From the NCBI GenBank assembly GCA_947089145.1, contig CAMUJH010000048.1, forward strand, positions 1 to 33,436: DNA of 33,436 nucleotides. The letters run 5' to 3'. Position numbers and translations under genes: made by a program. The stretch comes from an uncultured Hungatella sp. (GTDB taxonomy: Bacteria; Bacillota; Clostridia; Lachnospirales; Lachnospiraceae). The notes under the pieces are model-generated. The model was given only the letters and a program-made list of their open reading frames with translations. It searched no databases and was not told where the DNA came from. Of the stretch, positions 24,795-33,436 are shown piece after piece. Within the stretch, counting starts at the first letter, position 1. Each line of letters starts with the position of its first letter.

Positions 24795-24846
24795 AAAAAA
24801 GTTCGGTGTTTTTTAACAAACATAAAAGAAACGCCGAACTTTTTTT
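24794..24846 (+). terminator. AAAAAAAGTTCGGT hairpin, copy B (terminator or operator)
   Basis: Seven A and GTTCGGTGTTT (from 24794) pair with AAACGCCGAAC and seven T (to 24846), 18-bp arms with one wobble. It begins at the rpiR stop codon, ideal for a terminator, but it also shares sequence and promoter distance with 21697-21747. Confidence 0.75.
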
Positions 24847-24883
24847 CGATATCATGCATATTTAACAATCCCTCCTGGTTCTG

Positions 24884-24892
24884 TGGTATATT
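24884..24892 (+). promoter_or_regulatory. Extended -10 promoter of the second PTS operon
   Basis: TGG-TATATT, 34 bp upstream of the EIIC start and 40 bp downstream of the hairpin's T-run. Confidence 0.5.
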
Positions 24893-24926
24893 GCCAATCA
24901 GAAAAAATACATGAGGAGGGTTACAT

Positions 24927-26225
24927 ATGAATCAACTATCAAACGCACTGATGAAAGTCGGCAAGTGGGCGGATAAGAACGAGTATTTAAACGCGGTGAA
25001 GGAAGCGTTCCAGATGTTTATTCCATTTACCATCATCGGCGCCATGGGGACTTTGTGGACATCGGTTCTGTGCAATGCCAACACGGGATTGGGGAGCATC
25101 TTTCCTCCCATTATGGCTCTGTCTTTTTTGAATCCCGCTTTTAACGCGGTGAACTTTTGCACCATCGGCTACATCGGATTGGGCATCACGGTTCTGGTGG
25201 GAGCACTCCTTGGGTCTTCAAAAGGCCATGACCCCATCTACTGCGGGCTGCTGTCCCTTTTGTGCCTGGCCGGGGTATCTCAGTCCTCCATGGACGTGGC
25301 GGCAGCGGACGGCACGGTAATTGAAACCATCAAGGGGATTTTCAACAGCAATCTGGGAAGTACGGGCATTTTCACAGGTATTATCGTGGCCATATGTTCC
25401 GTAGAGCTGTTTAACACGATTATGAAGATCGACGCCCTGCGGATTAAAATGCCGGACAAGGTGCCTGGCAGCGTGGCCAAGTCATTTTCCTCCCTGGTTC
25501 CCGGTTTTCTGGTAATCCTGATTATGGGACTTATCAGCCTGGTTATTTACACGGTGATCGGCGGTTACCTTAATGACTTTATTTATAACCTGATCCAGGC
25601 GCCGCTTTTGAGGCTTGGTTCTTCCCTTCCTGGAATTTTGGTATTCGTTCTCATCGCCGTAATGCTGTGGTCTGTGGGCCTTCATGGGGAGAACATGATC
25701 AACGGCGTACTGAATCCCATCCTCATCAGCCTTATGGTGGAAAATACGGAGGCCGTGGAAGCAGACGGAGCTACCATGAATATCATCAATTTTTCCTTTT
25801 ACCGTACTTTTTTATGTACCGGAGGCACGGGCATGGTGCTGGCGCTGACCATCGCATTTCTGATTACAGGAAAAAGGGAGGAGAACCGGTCCATTGCAAA
25901 ACTGTCGCTGGTATCTAATTTGTTTAATATCGGAGAAGTGTGCATGTTCGGATATCCGGTGGTACTGAACCCCATACTCATTATCCCGTTTATCGCTTCT
26001 TCACTGGCAAGCATTATCATGGGCTATGTGCTGACGGCAATCCATATCTGTCCCATTATGTATGTCAATATGCCGTGGACCATGCCGCCGTTTTTGCTGG
26101 GGTTCCTTGCTTCCGGCGGAAACATCATGGGAGGCGTGTGCCAGCTGATTGCACTGGCCGTATCAACCCTTATTTATCTGCCATTTGTAAAGTTATATGA
26201 GAAACAGCAGGCGGCGGCCGAATAA
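24927..26225 (+). CDS. PTS EIIC component, lactose/cellobiose family
   Basis: 432 residues, AGGAGGG upstream. It begins with the amphipathic helix and EYLNAVKEAFQMFIPFTIIG, then about ten membrane segments. The substrate-site signature reads FNIGEVCMFGYPVVLNP where the family usually has FNxNEPxxFGxPxxxNP; the catalytic Glu is kept but the Asn and Pro positions differ. A later WTMPP matches the conserved Trp-Thr-x-Pro-Pro. The differences suggest a non-standard substrate. It is the first gene of an operon with a UPF0303 protein, two oxidoreductases, an EIIB and probably GH1. Confidence 0.93.
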   Translation: MNQLSNALMKVGKWADKNEYLNAVKEAFQMFIPFTIIGAMGTLWTSVLCNANTGLGSIFPPIMALSFLNPAFNAVNFCTIGYIGLGITVLVGALLGSSKGHDPIYCGLLSLLCLAGVSQSSMDVAAADGTVIETIKGIFNSNLGSTGIFTGIIVAICSVELFNTIMKIDALRIKMPDKVPGSVAKSFSSLVPGFLVILIMGLISLVIYTVIGGYLNDFIYNLIQAPLLRLGSSLPGILVFVLIAVMLWSVGLHGENMINGVLNPILISLMVENTEAVEADGATMNIINFSFYRTFLCTGGTGMVLALTIAFLITGKREENRSIAKLSLVSNLFNIGEVCMFGYPVVLNPILIIPFIASSLASIIMGYVLTAIHICPIMYVNMPWTMPPFLLGFLASGGNIMGGVCQLIALAVSTLIYLPFVKLYEKQQAAAE

Positions 26226-26259
26226 AAAATAATTTGTGACACGGAAAGGGGAAAGGGAC

Positions 26260-26760
26260 ATGATTGAATCGGAGAAAAAGACAAAGGAATCCGCGCCGGG
26301 ACAAAAAACGCTGGAACTGGAAAAATATCTGCAATTTAAGGAGTTTTCCCATGAGGACGCAAGGCGGACGGCGGAAAAAATCTTTGAGGGGTATGAGCGG
26401 CTGGTAGCGGGCAGGGAGATTAAGAAAGCCATCGGCGTGCGTGTCGTGGTGGACGGGCTTTTGGTGTATCAGTATTTGATGGACGGAAAGAAAGAGGATG
26501 GGTGGCTGAAGCGCAAGGAAAACATGGTGTGGGAATTTGGGCACAGCTCCATGTACATACGGGAGGTCAATGACATTACCCATGAGTACGATCATCTGAA
26601 GGAGGATGAGAACCTGGCAATCTGCGGAGGCGGCTTCCCCATTACCATTGAGGGGGAGATAAGGGGGACTGTCGCGGTGTCCGGCCTGGCCCATGAGGAA
26701 GACCACGGCCTGATTGTGGGAGCGTTAAAAATATTAAAGGAAGAGGGAAAATTAAAATGA
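26260..26760 (+). CDS. UPF0303 / heme-degrading-domain (HbpS/GlcG-like) protein
   Basis: 166 residues from ATG 26260; a GTG at 26236 is in frame, but the purine-rich GGAAAGGGG sits better for the ATG. The fold signature is KAIGVRVVVDGLLVYQYLMDG, then ICGGGFPITIEGEIRGTVAVSGLAHEEDHGLIV. This is the glycine-rich loop and Ser-Gly-Leu motif of the DUF336/UPF0303 group. Members accompany sugar and glycolate operons, and some bind heme or cobalamin; the role here is unknown. Its stop overlaps the next gene's ATG by 4 bases. Confidence 0.82.
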   Translation: MIESEKKTKESAPGQKTLELEKYLQFKEFSHEDARRTAEKIFEGYERLVAGREIKKAIGVRVVVDGLLVYQYLMDGKKEDGWLKRKENMVWEFGHSSMYIREVNDITHEYDHLKEDENLAICGGGFPITIEGEIRGTVAVSGLAHEEDHGLIVGALKILKEEGKLK

Positions 26761-27736
26761 GAGTTGGGATTTTGGGAAGGGGATGATTGTAAAATCGCTG
26801 ATGCAGACCATAGGGAAACTAAATTTTTCTTATACGGCTTTGCTGGGAACAAGGGAAACGGAGGAGGAAACCAGGGCCATGTGCCAGGAGAACGGGCTGG
26901 ACGCTTATTTTCTGGATTATGACGAGCTTCTGGAAAGTGACGTGGATACTGTCTATGTGGCTCTGCCCAATCATCTTCACGCCGCTTTTTCGAAAAAGGC
27001 CCTGGTTCATGACAAGCATGTAATTATCGAAAAGCCGGTTACCTCCAATGCCGCCCAGCTTCGGGAGCTGATGGGAATTGCCCAGGAGCATAAGAAGATG
27101 ATTTTTGAAGCCATGAACATCCATTACCTTCCGGCATACGGCTCTATTAAGGAGAACCTGGCCCAGGCGGGGACGCTGAAAGTTGTAAGCCTCAACTACA
27201 GCCAGTATTCCTCCCGCTATGACGCGTTCAGGCAGGGCCAGGTTCTGGCGGCGTTTGACCCGAAACGGGCAGGAGGCGCCCTGATGGATCTGAACGTGTA
27301 CAACGTTCATGCAGTGGTGGGGCTTTTCGGAAAGCCGAAGAAAGTGGCTTATGAGGCCAATGTGGAGCGGGATATTGATACCAGCGGGATTTTGACCCTG
27401 GACTACGGTGATTTTAAGGTGTCCGCCATTGCGGCCAAGGACTGCAATGCCCCGGTGCGGTGTACCATTCAGGGGACAAACGGGTGTTTTGTGATTCCTA
27501 AGCCGGTAAACCAGATGGACAGCTATGAACTGCTGTTAAATAACGGGGAGACGAAAGAGTACAAGCTGGAGAATCCGGAGCATCGGCTGTATTATGAGTT
27601 TGTGGAGTTTGGGAGGATGATTGACCAGGAAGACTGGGCAAAGCAGAAGGAGATGCTTGAAGTCAGCCTGACGGTGGCGGAGATTCTGGAAGAGGCCAGG
27701 AAGCAGAACGGGATTTTCACGGATTTTGAGGTTTGA
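26757..27736 (+). pseudogene. Gfo/Idh/MocA oxidoreductase, N-terminal frameshift
   Basis: The expected start, ATG 26757, gives MRVGILGRG and then a TGA at 26784-26786. Downstream the frame runs from ATG 26783 for 317 residues: MIVKSLMQTIGKL, YVALPNHLHAAF, and the conserved IIEKPVTSN (the EKP lysine). One base, most simply a C within GGAAGGGG at about 26775-26782, would restore GTGMIVK, completing the GxGxxx NAD-binding turn. Without it, only a protein lacking the first Rossmann strand could start at 26783, with GGAAGGGG abutting its ATG. The family oxidises sugars or their phosphates with NAD(P). Possibly a sequencing error; check reads. Confidence 0.75.
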
Positions 27737-27796
27737 TGGCAGTGGGTTTAAGGTGGGGATAAACGATAAAGGTTATCATGAAAGGAAAATGGAGAT

Positions 27797-28117
27797 ATGA
27801 TTAAAATAAGGTTGTTTTGCGCGGCAGGAATGTCCACAGGCATTCTGGTGGAGAGGATGATAAAGTCCGCCCGGGAAAGAGGGCTGGAGGCAGATATCGC
27901 GGCGGCTCCCGCAGCCGCCATGGAAGAAGAAACCCAAGGGATTGACGTGGCTTTTCTTGGACCCCAGGTAAGGTATAAGCTGGATGAGGCTAAAAAGATA
28001 TGCGGGGAAAAGAAGATTCCTGTGGAGGTGATTCCTATGGTGGATTACGGCACCATGAACGGGAAAAATGTGCTGGATTTCGCTTTGCGGTTATCCGGCC
28101 GTGAGGAGCAGCAGTAA
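27797..28117 (+). CDS. PTS EIIB component, lactose/cellobiose family
   Basis: 106 residues. The phosphorylatable Cys is in LFCAAGMSTGILVERM at residue 8, followed by the usual IDVAFLGPQVRYKLDEAK and a C-terminal MVDYGTMNG. It passes phosphate from EIIA to the sugar on EIIC. It fits the EIIC at 24927 in the same operon; no EIIA gene is visible in the window. Confidence 0.93.
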   Translation: MIKIRLFCAAGMSTGILVERMIKSARERGLEADIAAAPAAAMEEETQGIDVAFLGPQVRYKLDEAKKICGEKKIPVEVIPMVDYGTMNGKNVLDFALRLSGREEQQ

Positions 28118-28161
28118 CACAGGCGGCAATTCGGAAAGAAAAATCAAGAGGAGGAAATGGA

Positions 28162-29190
28162 ATGAGCAAGGAAATGGTAATCGCATATATAGGGAACGGA
28201 AAAAGCGCCAATCGCTATCATATTCCTTTTGTACTGACAAGGAAGGACAAGATACGGATTAAAAAGATATTTACCCCGAACCATGAAAAAGACCCATGGA
28301 AGGAGATACCGGGAGTGGAGTATGTGGAAGATATGAATGAGATTTTGAAGGATGAGGAGATTCAGGTGGTGATTCTCTCCACTCCTCACAGCACCCACTA
28401 TTCCTTAGCAAAGCAGGTTCTCATGGCCGGGAAGAACTGTGTTTCGGAGAAGCCTTTTACCGAAACAAAGGCCCAGGCAAAGGAGTTGTTCGCCCTGGCA
28501 AAGGAAAAGGGGCTGATGATGCAGTGTTATCAGAACCGCAGGTTTGACAGCGACTTTTTGACGGCCATTAAAGTGATGGAAAGCGGGAAAATCGGGGATG
28601 TGACGGAGATGGAGATTAGTTTTGACTACTACCGTCCGGAAGTTCCTCAGGGAAGAAAGTTTGAACCTTTTACCAGCTTTCTCTACGGCCATGCGTGCCA
28701 TACCCTGGACCAGGTGATTTCCTATTTTGGAAAGCCGGACTGGGTGCAGGCGGATGTAAGGCAGCTTTTGGGCGAGGGGTGCATGAACGATTATTTTGAC
28801 GTGGATTTGTTTTATGGGCACCGTTTGAAGGCTACAGTGAAATCCAGCTATTTTCGGGCCAAGGCCCGTCCGTCCATGACCGTGTACGGCATGAAAGGCA
28901 TGTATGTTAAGGAAGTAAAGGATAAGCAGGAGGAGCATCTGAAGATGTTCGTCATGCCCGGGGAGCCTGGATTCGGGGAGGATAAGCCGTCGGAGTACGG
29001 AACGCTGATTTACTATGATGACCAGGGGATTTACCATGAGGAAAAGGTGCCTACCATCACAGGGGATTATGCCCGGTATTATGACGCCCTTTACGAAACC
29101 ATCATGAACGGGAAGGAGCAGTTGGTTAAGCCTGAGGAAACCATTGCTCAGATTGAGATTATGGAGAATGCCATTAAGGGATTAAAATAG
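28162..29190 (+). CDS. Gfo/Idh/MocA family oxidoreductase
   Basis: 342 residues, AGGAGG upstream of the ATG. The N-terminal Rossmann turn reads IAYIGNGKSANRYHIPFVL, as in the YdgJ/YhhX branch. The conserved lysine motif is CVSEKPFTET (about residue 95), and the C-terminal alpha/beta domain includes GHACHTLDQVISYFG. These enzymes use NAD(P) to oxidise or reduce a sugar hydroxyl. Next to an EIIB and a 6-phospho-beta-glucosidase it may act on a phosphoglycoside or the released sugar phosphate; that is inferred. Intact, unlike its paralogue at 26757. Confidence 0.92.
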   Translation: MSKEMVIAYIGNGKSANRYHIPFVLTRKDKIRIKKIFTPNHEKDPWKEIPGVEYVEDMNEILKDEEIQVVILSTPHSTHYSLAKQVLMAGKNCVSEKPFTETKAQAKELFALAKEKGLMMQCYQNRRFDSDFLTAIKVMESGKIGDVTEMEISFDYYRPEVPQGRKFEPFTSFLYGHACHTLDQVISYFGKPDWVQADVRQLLGEGCMNDYFDVDLFYGHRLKATVKSSYFRAKARPSMTVYGMKGMYVKEVKDKQEEHLKMFVMPGEPGFGEDKPSEYGTLIYYDDQGIYHEEKVPTITGDYARYYDALYETIMNGKEQLVKPEETIAQIEIMENAIKGLK

Positions 29191-29322
29191 CATACCCTTT
29201 GAGGTATACCATAATACATGCCCTTCGGGCGGATGCGCTCCTGTGCGAAAAGGTATACCCTTTGGGGCATACCGTAATGCATGCCCTTCGGGCGGACGCG
29301 CTCCTGCGCAAAAAGGTATAGT
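29191..29322. repeat. Tandem 63-bp repeat (two units)
   Basis: Period 63 bp (ATACCC at 29192 and again at 29255). Each unit holds ATACCCTTTGRGG, a GCCCTTCGGGC hairpin (UUCG tetraloop) and a GCGCTCCTGYGC hairpin; the second unit ends in AAAAAGGTATA. The units differ at about ten positions. No ORF. Possibly a terminator array after the oxidoreductase or a structured 5' region before GH1. Confidence 0.65.
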
Positions 29323-29330
29323 TATTTTTC

Positions 29331-29421
29331 AACGCCATTTACAGGTTTCTTTCCGCAGGGAAGGGGATTTGCAAATGGCGTTTACAAAAATCGGCTTTAC
29401 TTTAGCCGGATTTGTAAACGC
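29331..29421. promoter_or_regulatory. Overlapping palindromes upstream of GH1 (includes copy B operator)
   Basis: Three arms: AACGCCATTTAC (29331-29342), GCAAATGGCGTT (29371-29382), and a GCGTTTACAAA / TTTGTAAACGC pair (29378-29388 and 29411-29421). The middle arm overlaps both pairings, so the upstream and downstream hairpins exclude each other in part. The downstream pair matches copy A at 20092-20133. Confidence 0.6.
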
Positions 29422-29428
29422 TGTTTAG

Positions 29429-30949
<1,521 letters not shown>

Positions 30950-30991
30950 GGAAAGCATAATCCGAAAGAAACATAGACAGGAAGGACAGGC

Positions 30992-31615
30992 ATGAGCATT
31001 GGGGAAGAGATAAAGAGATGGCAGGAGGTTGAATGCGTGGAAACCATGGAGCGGGGCGGGTTTAAGGCCGGAGACAGGATCGTGGATTTTGGCTGCGGCA
31101 TTGGGAACTACACGTTTCCTTTATCCAGGGTGGTGCGGGAAAACGGGGAAGTCTATGCCGTGGACGTGGACCGGTATGTGCTGGAGAAGATCAGGGGGAG
31201 GGCAGAGAGGGCGGATATTCATAACATCCGCCTGATGCAGCCGGAACGAAACGGGCGGCTGGGGTTTAAGGACGGTTTTGTGGACGGGATACTCATATAT
31301 GACCTGATTCATTCCCTGGACAGGAGGGAGCAGATTATCGGGGAATGCCGCCGGATATTGAAAAACGGGGGCATACTCTCAATCCTGCCGTTCCATATGT
31401 CCGGAAGCCAGATTGGGGGGCTGATGGATGCTATAGAAGGGCTTGGGTTCAAGCTGGACAACGTCCAGAGAGCCGGAGGGCTCCATTTTGAGATGCACCG
31501 ATATCTGGGCAGGGGGTGGGAACGCTTAAAGGACTATGAGAGGGGCGACATCTATAATTTAAAGAAGGTGGCCGCCAGGGGCATGGAAAGCCAGAAGAAA
31601 GCCGCAGGGCGGTAA
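30992..31615 (+). CDS. Class I SAM-dependent methyltransferase
   Basis: 207 residues, AGGAAGGAC upstream. SAM motif I is DFGCGIGNYTFPL, and the acidic end of beta-2 is VYAVDVDRYVLEKI. The later motif VDGILIYDLIHSL and a C-terminal RILKNGGILSILPFHMSG complete a UbiE-type fold. The substrate is unknown. It lies between GH1 and the MATE exporter and could belong to their transcript. Confidence 0.88.
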   Translation: MSIGEEIKRWQEVECVETMERGGFKAGDRIVDFGCGIGNYTFPLSRVVRENGEVYAVDVDRYVLEKIRGRAERADIHNIRLMQPERNGRLGFKDGFVDGILIYDLIHSLDRREQIIGECRRILKNGGILSILPFHMSGSQIGGLMDAIEGLGFKLDNVQRAGGLHFEMHRYLGRGWERLKDYERGDIYNLKKVAARGMESQKKAAGR

Positions 31616-31636
31616 GTGAAAAGTGGGTAAGAAAAG

Positions 31637-32983
31637 ATGAAAGATGAACGTATGAAAACAGGGGCTCCCGGAAGGCTTTTAATCGAACTTTCCATTCCGG
31701 CCATCTGTGCGCAGATTGTTACTCTTTTATATAATACGGTGGACCGGGTGTATATCGGAAGAATGGCTGACGGGACCATGGCCATGGCGGGCATCGGCGT
31801 ATGTATGCCTATTACCATGGTATTATCAGGATTGTCATCCTTGTTTGGCCGGGGCGGTGCTCCCCTGGCGGCTATCAGCCTGGGGAAAGAAGACAAGGAA
31901 GAGGCGGAGCTGTTTTTGGGGAACAGCTTTCTTGGCCTCATCATTACCTCGCTTTTGGTCATGGCGGGCACCCTGGCATTTAAGGAGCCTTTGCTGGCCA
32001 TGTTCGGAGCTACGGCCAATACCATGGCCTATGCCATGGACTATCTGACCATCTATCTGTACGGGACGTTATTTGTACAGATTACGGTTGGGATGAATTA
32101 TTTTATTACCACCCAGGGGTTTGCAAAGACTGCCATGGCAACCACGATGCTGGGAGCGTTTTTAAATATTATCCTTGACCCCATTTTTATGTTTCGGATG
32201 AACATGGGAATTAAGGGAGCCGCCCTGGCCACGGTGGTATCCCAGTTGATATCCTGCATCTTTGTGCTTCAGTTTTTGCTGGGAAAGAATACAAAGCTGC
32301 GGCTGGGGATGAAAACCATGAAGCTAAAAAAAGATGTCCTTACCAGGGTTTTGGTTCTTGGGGCTTCCCCGTTTTTTATGACCACTTCGGAAGGGGTCAT
32401 GCATATCTGCTTTAATATGCAGGTGCTGAAATATGGAGGAGATATTGCTGTGGGCGCCATGACCATCTTGTTTTCCATGTTCCAGTTTATCAATCTGCCT
32501 TTAATGGGCATCTCCCAGGGGTCTCAGCCCATTGTAAGTTTTAATTACGGGGCCGGGGAGTATGGAAGGGTGAGGAAGACTCTGCGGTATGCCATTATTG
32601 CCTGCACCGCTTTCTCGCTGTGGGGCACCACCCTTATGCTGCTGTTCCCGTCTTTTTTTATCCGGCTGTTTAATACGGACCCGGAGCTTGTAAGCCTGGG
32701 GGCGGGGATGCTGCGGGTCTACATATCCGGTTGCTTCTTTATCGGCGCCAACAGTTTGTACCAGCAGACCTACACCTCTATGGGGGAGGGGAAAATGTCA
32801 TTTTTCTTTGCTTTTTTCAGAAAAGTGATTCTTTTGATTCCCCTTCTGTATATTTTGCCGGCGGTTTTCCCGTGGGGAGTTTTTGCGGTGGCATTGGCGG
32901 AGCCTGTATCGGATCTTTTGACAACGCTGTGTAATAAGCTTTATTTTAACAGATTTATGAAGAAAAAGTTAAGCGTTTCCTGA
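31637..32983 (+). CDS. MATE family efflux transporter
   Basis: 448 residues with twelve hydrophobic helices in two halves. The N-terminal region RLLIELSIPAICAQIVTLLY and VYIGRMADGTMAMAGIGV, then GFAKTAMATTMLGAFLNIILDPIF, are typical of the DinF/NorM group. The second half holds GISQGSQPIVSFNYGAGEYGRV. It exports cationic or metabolite compounds with Na+ or H+. Substrate unknown. Confidence 0.93.
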   Translation: MKDERMKTGAPGRLLIELSIPAICAQIVTLLYNTVDRVYIGRMADGTMAMAGIGVCMPITMVLSGLSSLFGRGGAPLAAISLGKEDKEEAELFLGNSFLGLIITSLLVMAGTLAFKEPLLAMFGATANTMAYAMDYLTIYLYGTLFVQITVGMNYFITTQGFAKTAMATTMLGAFLNIILDPIFMFRMNMGIKGAALATVVSQLISCIFVLQFLLGKNTKLRLGMKTMKLKKDVLTRVLVLGASPFFMTTSEGVMHICFNMQVLKYGGDIAVGAMTILFSMFQFINLPLMGISQGSQPIVSFNYGAGEYGRVRKTLRYAIIACTAFSLWGTTLMLLFPSFFIRLFNTDPELVSLGAGMLRVYISGCFFIGANSLYQQTYTSMGEGKMSFFFAFFRKVILLIPLLYILPAVFPWGVFAVALAEPVSDLLTTLCNKLYFNRFMKKKLSVS

Positions 32984-33083
32984 TAAACGGAGGGATTTAT
33001 CTATGCTGCTGTCACAACTCAGCTATACAAAAAAAGCTTGTGTTTACAATAAAATTCAACCTCTTTGAGGGGAAACATGCTGT

Positions 33084-33275
33084 TTAGCTGAGTAAAGTTA
33101 AGGCGATGTTGCTGCAGGGTCCGAGAGAAGCCATGTCCTGTCAGGGTTCAGGTTTGCCAAACGTTCCGAAAAGCCCCAAAAAGCGGGTCTTTTCTCCACG
33201 GCAAAATTCACCCTGACAGGACATGGCTTCTCTTGGGCAAAATCAGAATTCGCCGGCTTAAATATAGCTTGGCTG
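33084..33275 (+). mobile_element. Palindromic element, copy 2
   Basis: Same fold and orientation as 11778-11957. Main stem 33119-33147 with 33210-33238 (29 bp, two G-T wobbles), then TTTGCC/GGCAAA (33153-33158/33200-33205), then GAAAAG/CTTTTC (33168-33173/33189-33194) closing the A-rich loop. Outer arms pair less well than in copy 1, mostly through wobbles. No flanking direct repeat found. No ORF. Confidence 0.7.
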
Positions 33276-33396
33276 AATGTTATCTCTGACTGGTTAGAAA
33301 ACGCTTTCTTAATTGAAAATGGTATCAATTTTCAGATTTTTCCGCTGCAAAGTTGAAGCAGCATCCCATACCGGAACCGCTTTCAAGTGAGCAAAT
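33276..33396. other. Spacer between two opposed palindromic elements
   Basis: No gene. A 7-bp inverted repeat TGAAAAT/ATTTTCA (near 33318) is followed by GATTTTT, possibly a weak terminator. Confidence 0.4.
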
Positions 33397-33436
33397 CTCA
33401 GCCAGCGAATTCTGCTTTTGCCAGGGAGGGAAGGGG
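33397..33436 (-). mobile_element. Palindromic element, copy 3, truncated by the window edge
   Basis: Read on the minus strand it matches the 3' arm of copy 2: AGAATTCGC, then a one-base change and GGCT, preceded by GGCAAAAG. It is therefore an oppositely oriented copy whose body lies beyond 33436. Its stem sequence (AGGGAGGGAAGGGG on the plus strand) differs from both others. Confidence 0.55.

Overview
This 33.4 kb window looks like a chromosomal segment of a gut Firmicute of the Lachnospiraceae/Clostridium XIVa type. The indications are a GC-balanced chromosome, AGGAGG-type ribosome binding sites, two cellobiose/lactose-family PTS loci, a TSCPD small protein, and an RlmD whose C-terminal extension I recall from that family. 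The species is inferred; there is no rRNA or tRNA in the window. Every supported gene reads on the + strand.

Layout. (1) 1-2250: a TetR regulator with two operator palindromes bracketing its promoter, overlapping a membrane-bound serine hydrolase that has lost its C-terminus. (2) 2260-8235: a sugar locus with PTS EIIC, a PRD regulator (TTG start), a HAD phosphatase and a GH13 alpha-glucosidase. (3) 8297-14260: housekeeping genes RidA, TSCPD protein, PcrA helicase, a small acidic membrane protein and RlmD. (4) 13955-17950: an AT-rich 4 kb island between exact 30-bp direct repeats, the left one inside the 3' end of rlmD. It carries an HD hydrolase, a radical SAM protein and a DUF2284 protein, each interrupted once. 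(5) 17950-19900: relics of conjugative-element genes and a PIN-toxin/antitoxin pair. (6) 20090-24850: a decaying stretch (EIIB-like gene with two stops, intact TSUP permease, internally deleted glutamate-synthase-like protein, broken HAD phosphatase, broken AEC permease, frameshifted RpiR regulator). (7) 24887-32983: a second sugar locus with EIIC, UPF0303 protein, two Gfo/Idh/MocA oxidoreductases (one frameshifted), EIIB, GH1 6-phospho-beta-glucosidase, SAM methyltransferase and MATE exporter. (8) The right end.

The most unusual structures are non-coding. A roughly 180-bp palindromic element occurs at 11778-11957 and about 33084-33275, with a truncated inverted third copy at the right edge. 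The two full copies differ at many stem positions, but nearly all changes are compensated on the other arm. Copy 1 also has perfect 18-bp terminal inverted repeats and a 9-bp flanking direct repeat, as a MITE-like insertion would. Two regulatory modules are each present twice in the second sugar region. One is a GCGTTTACAAA palindrome 25 bp upstream of a -35/-10 promoter (before the EIIB pseudogene and before GH1). The other is an AAAAAAAGTTCGGY hairpin 40-41 bp upstream of an extended -10 (before the gltD-like operon and before EIIC). They suggest one regulon spread over about 10 kb, part of it decaying.

The inactivating mutations cluster in 14.4-24.8 kb while 2.3-14.3 kb is clean. This argues for genuine decay of horizontally acquired and accessory DNA rather than uniform sequencing error, although several breaks lie in short homopolymers and need read-level checking.
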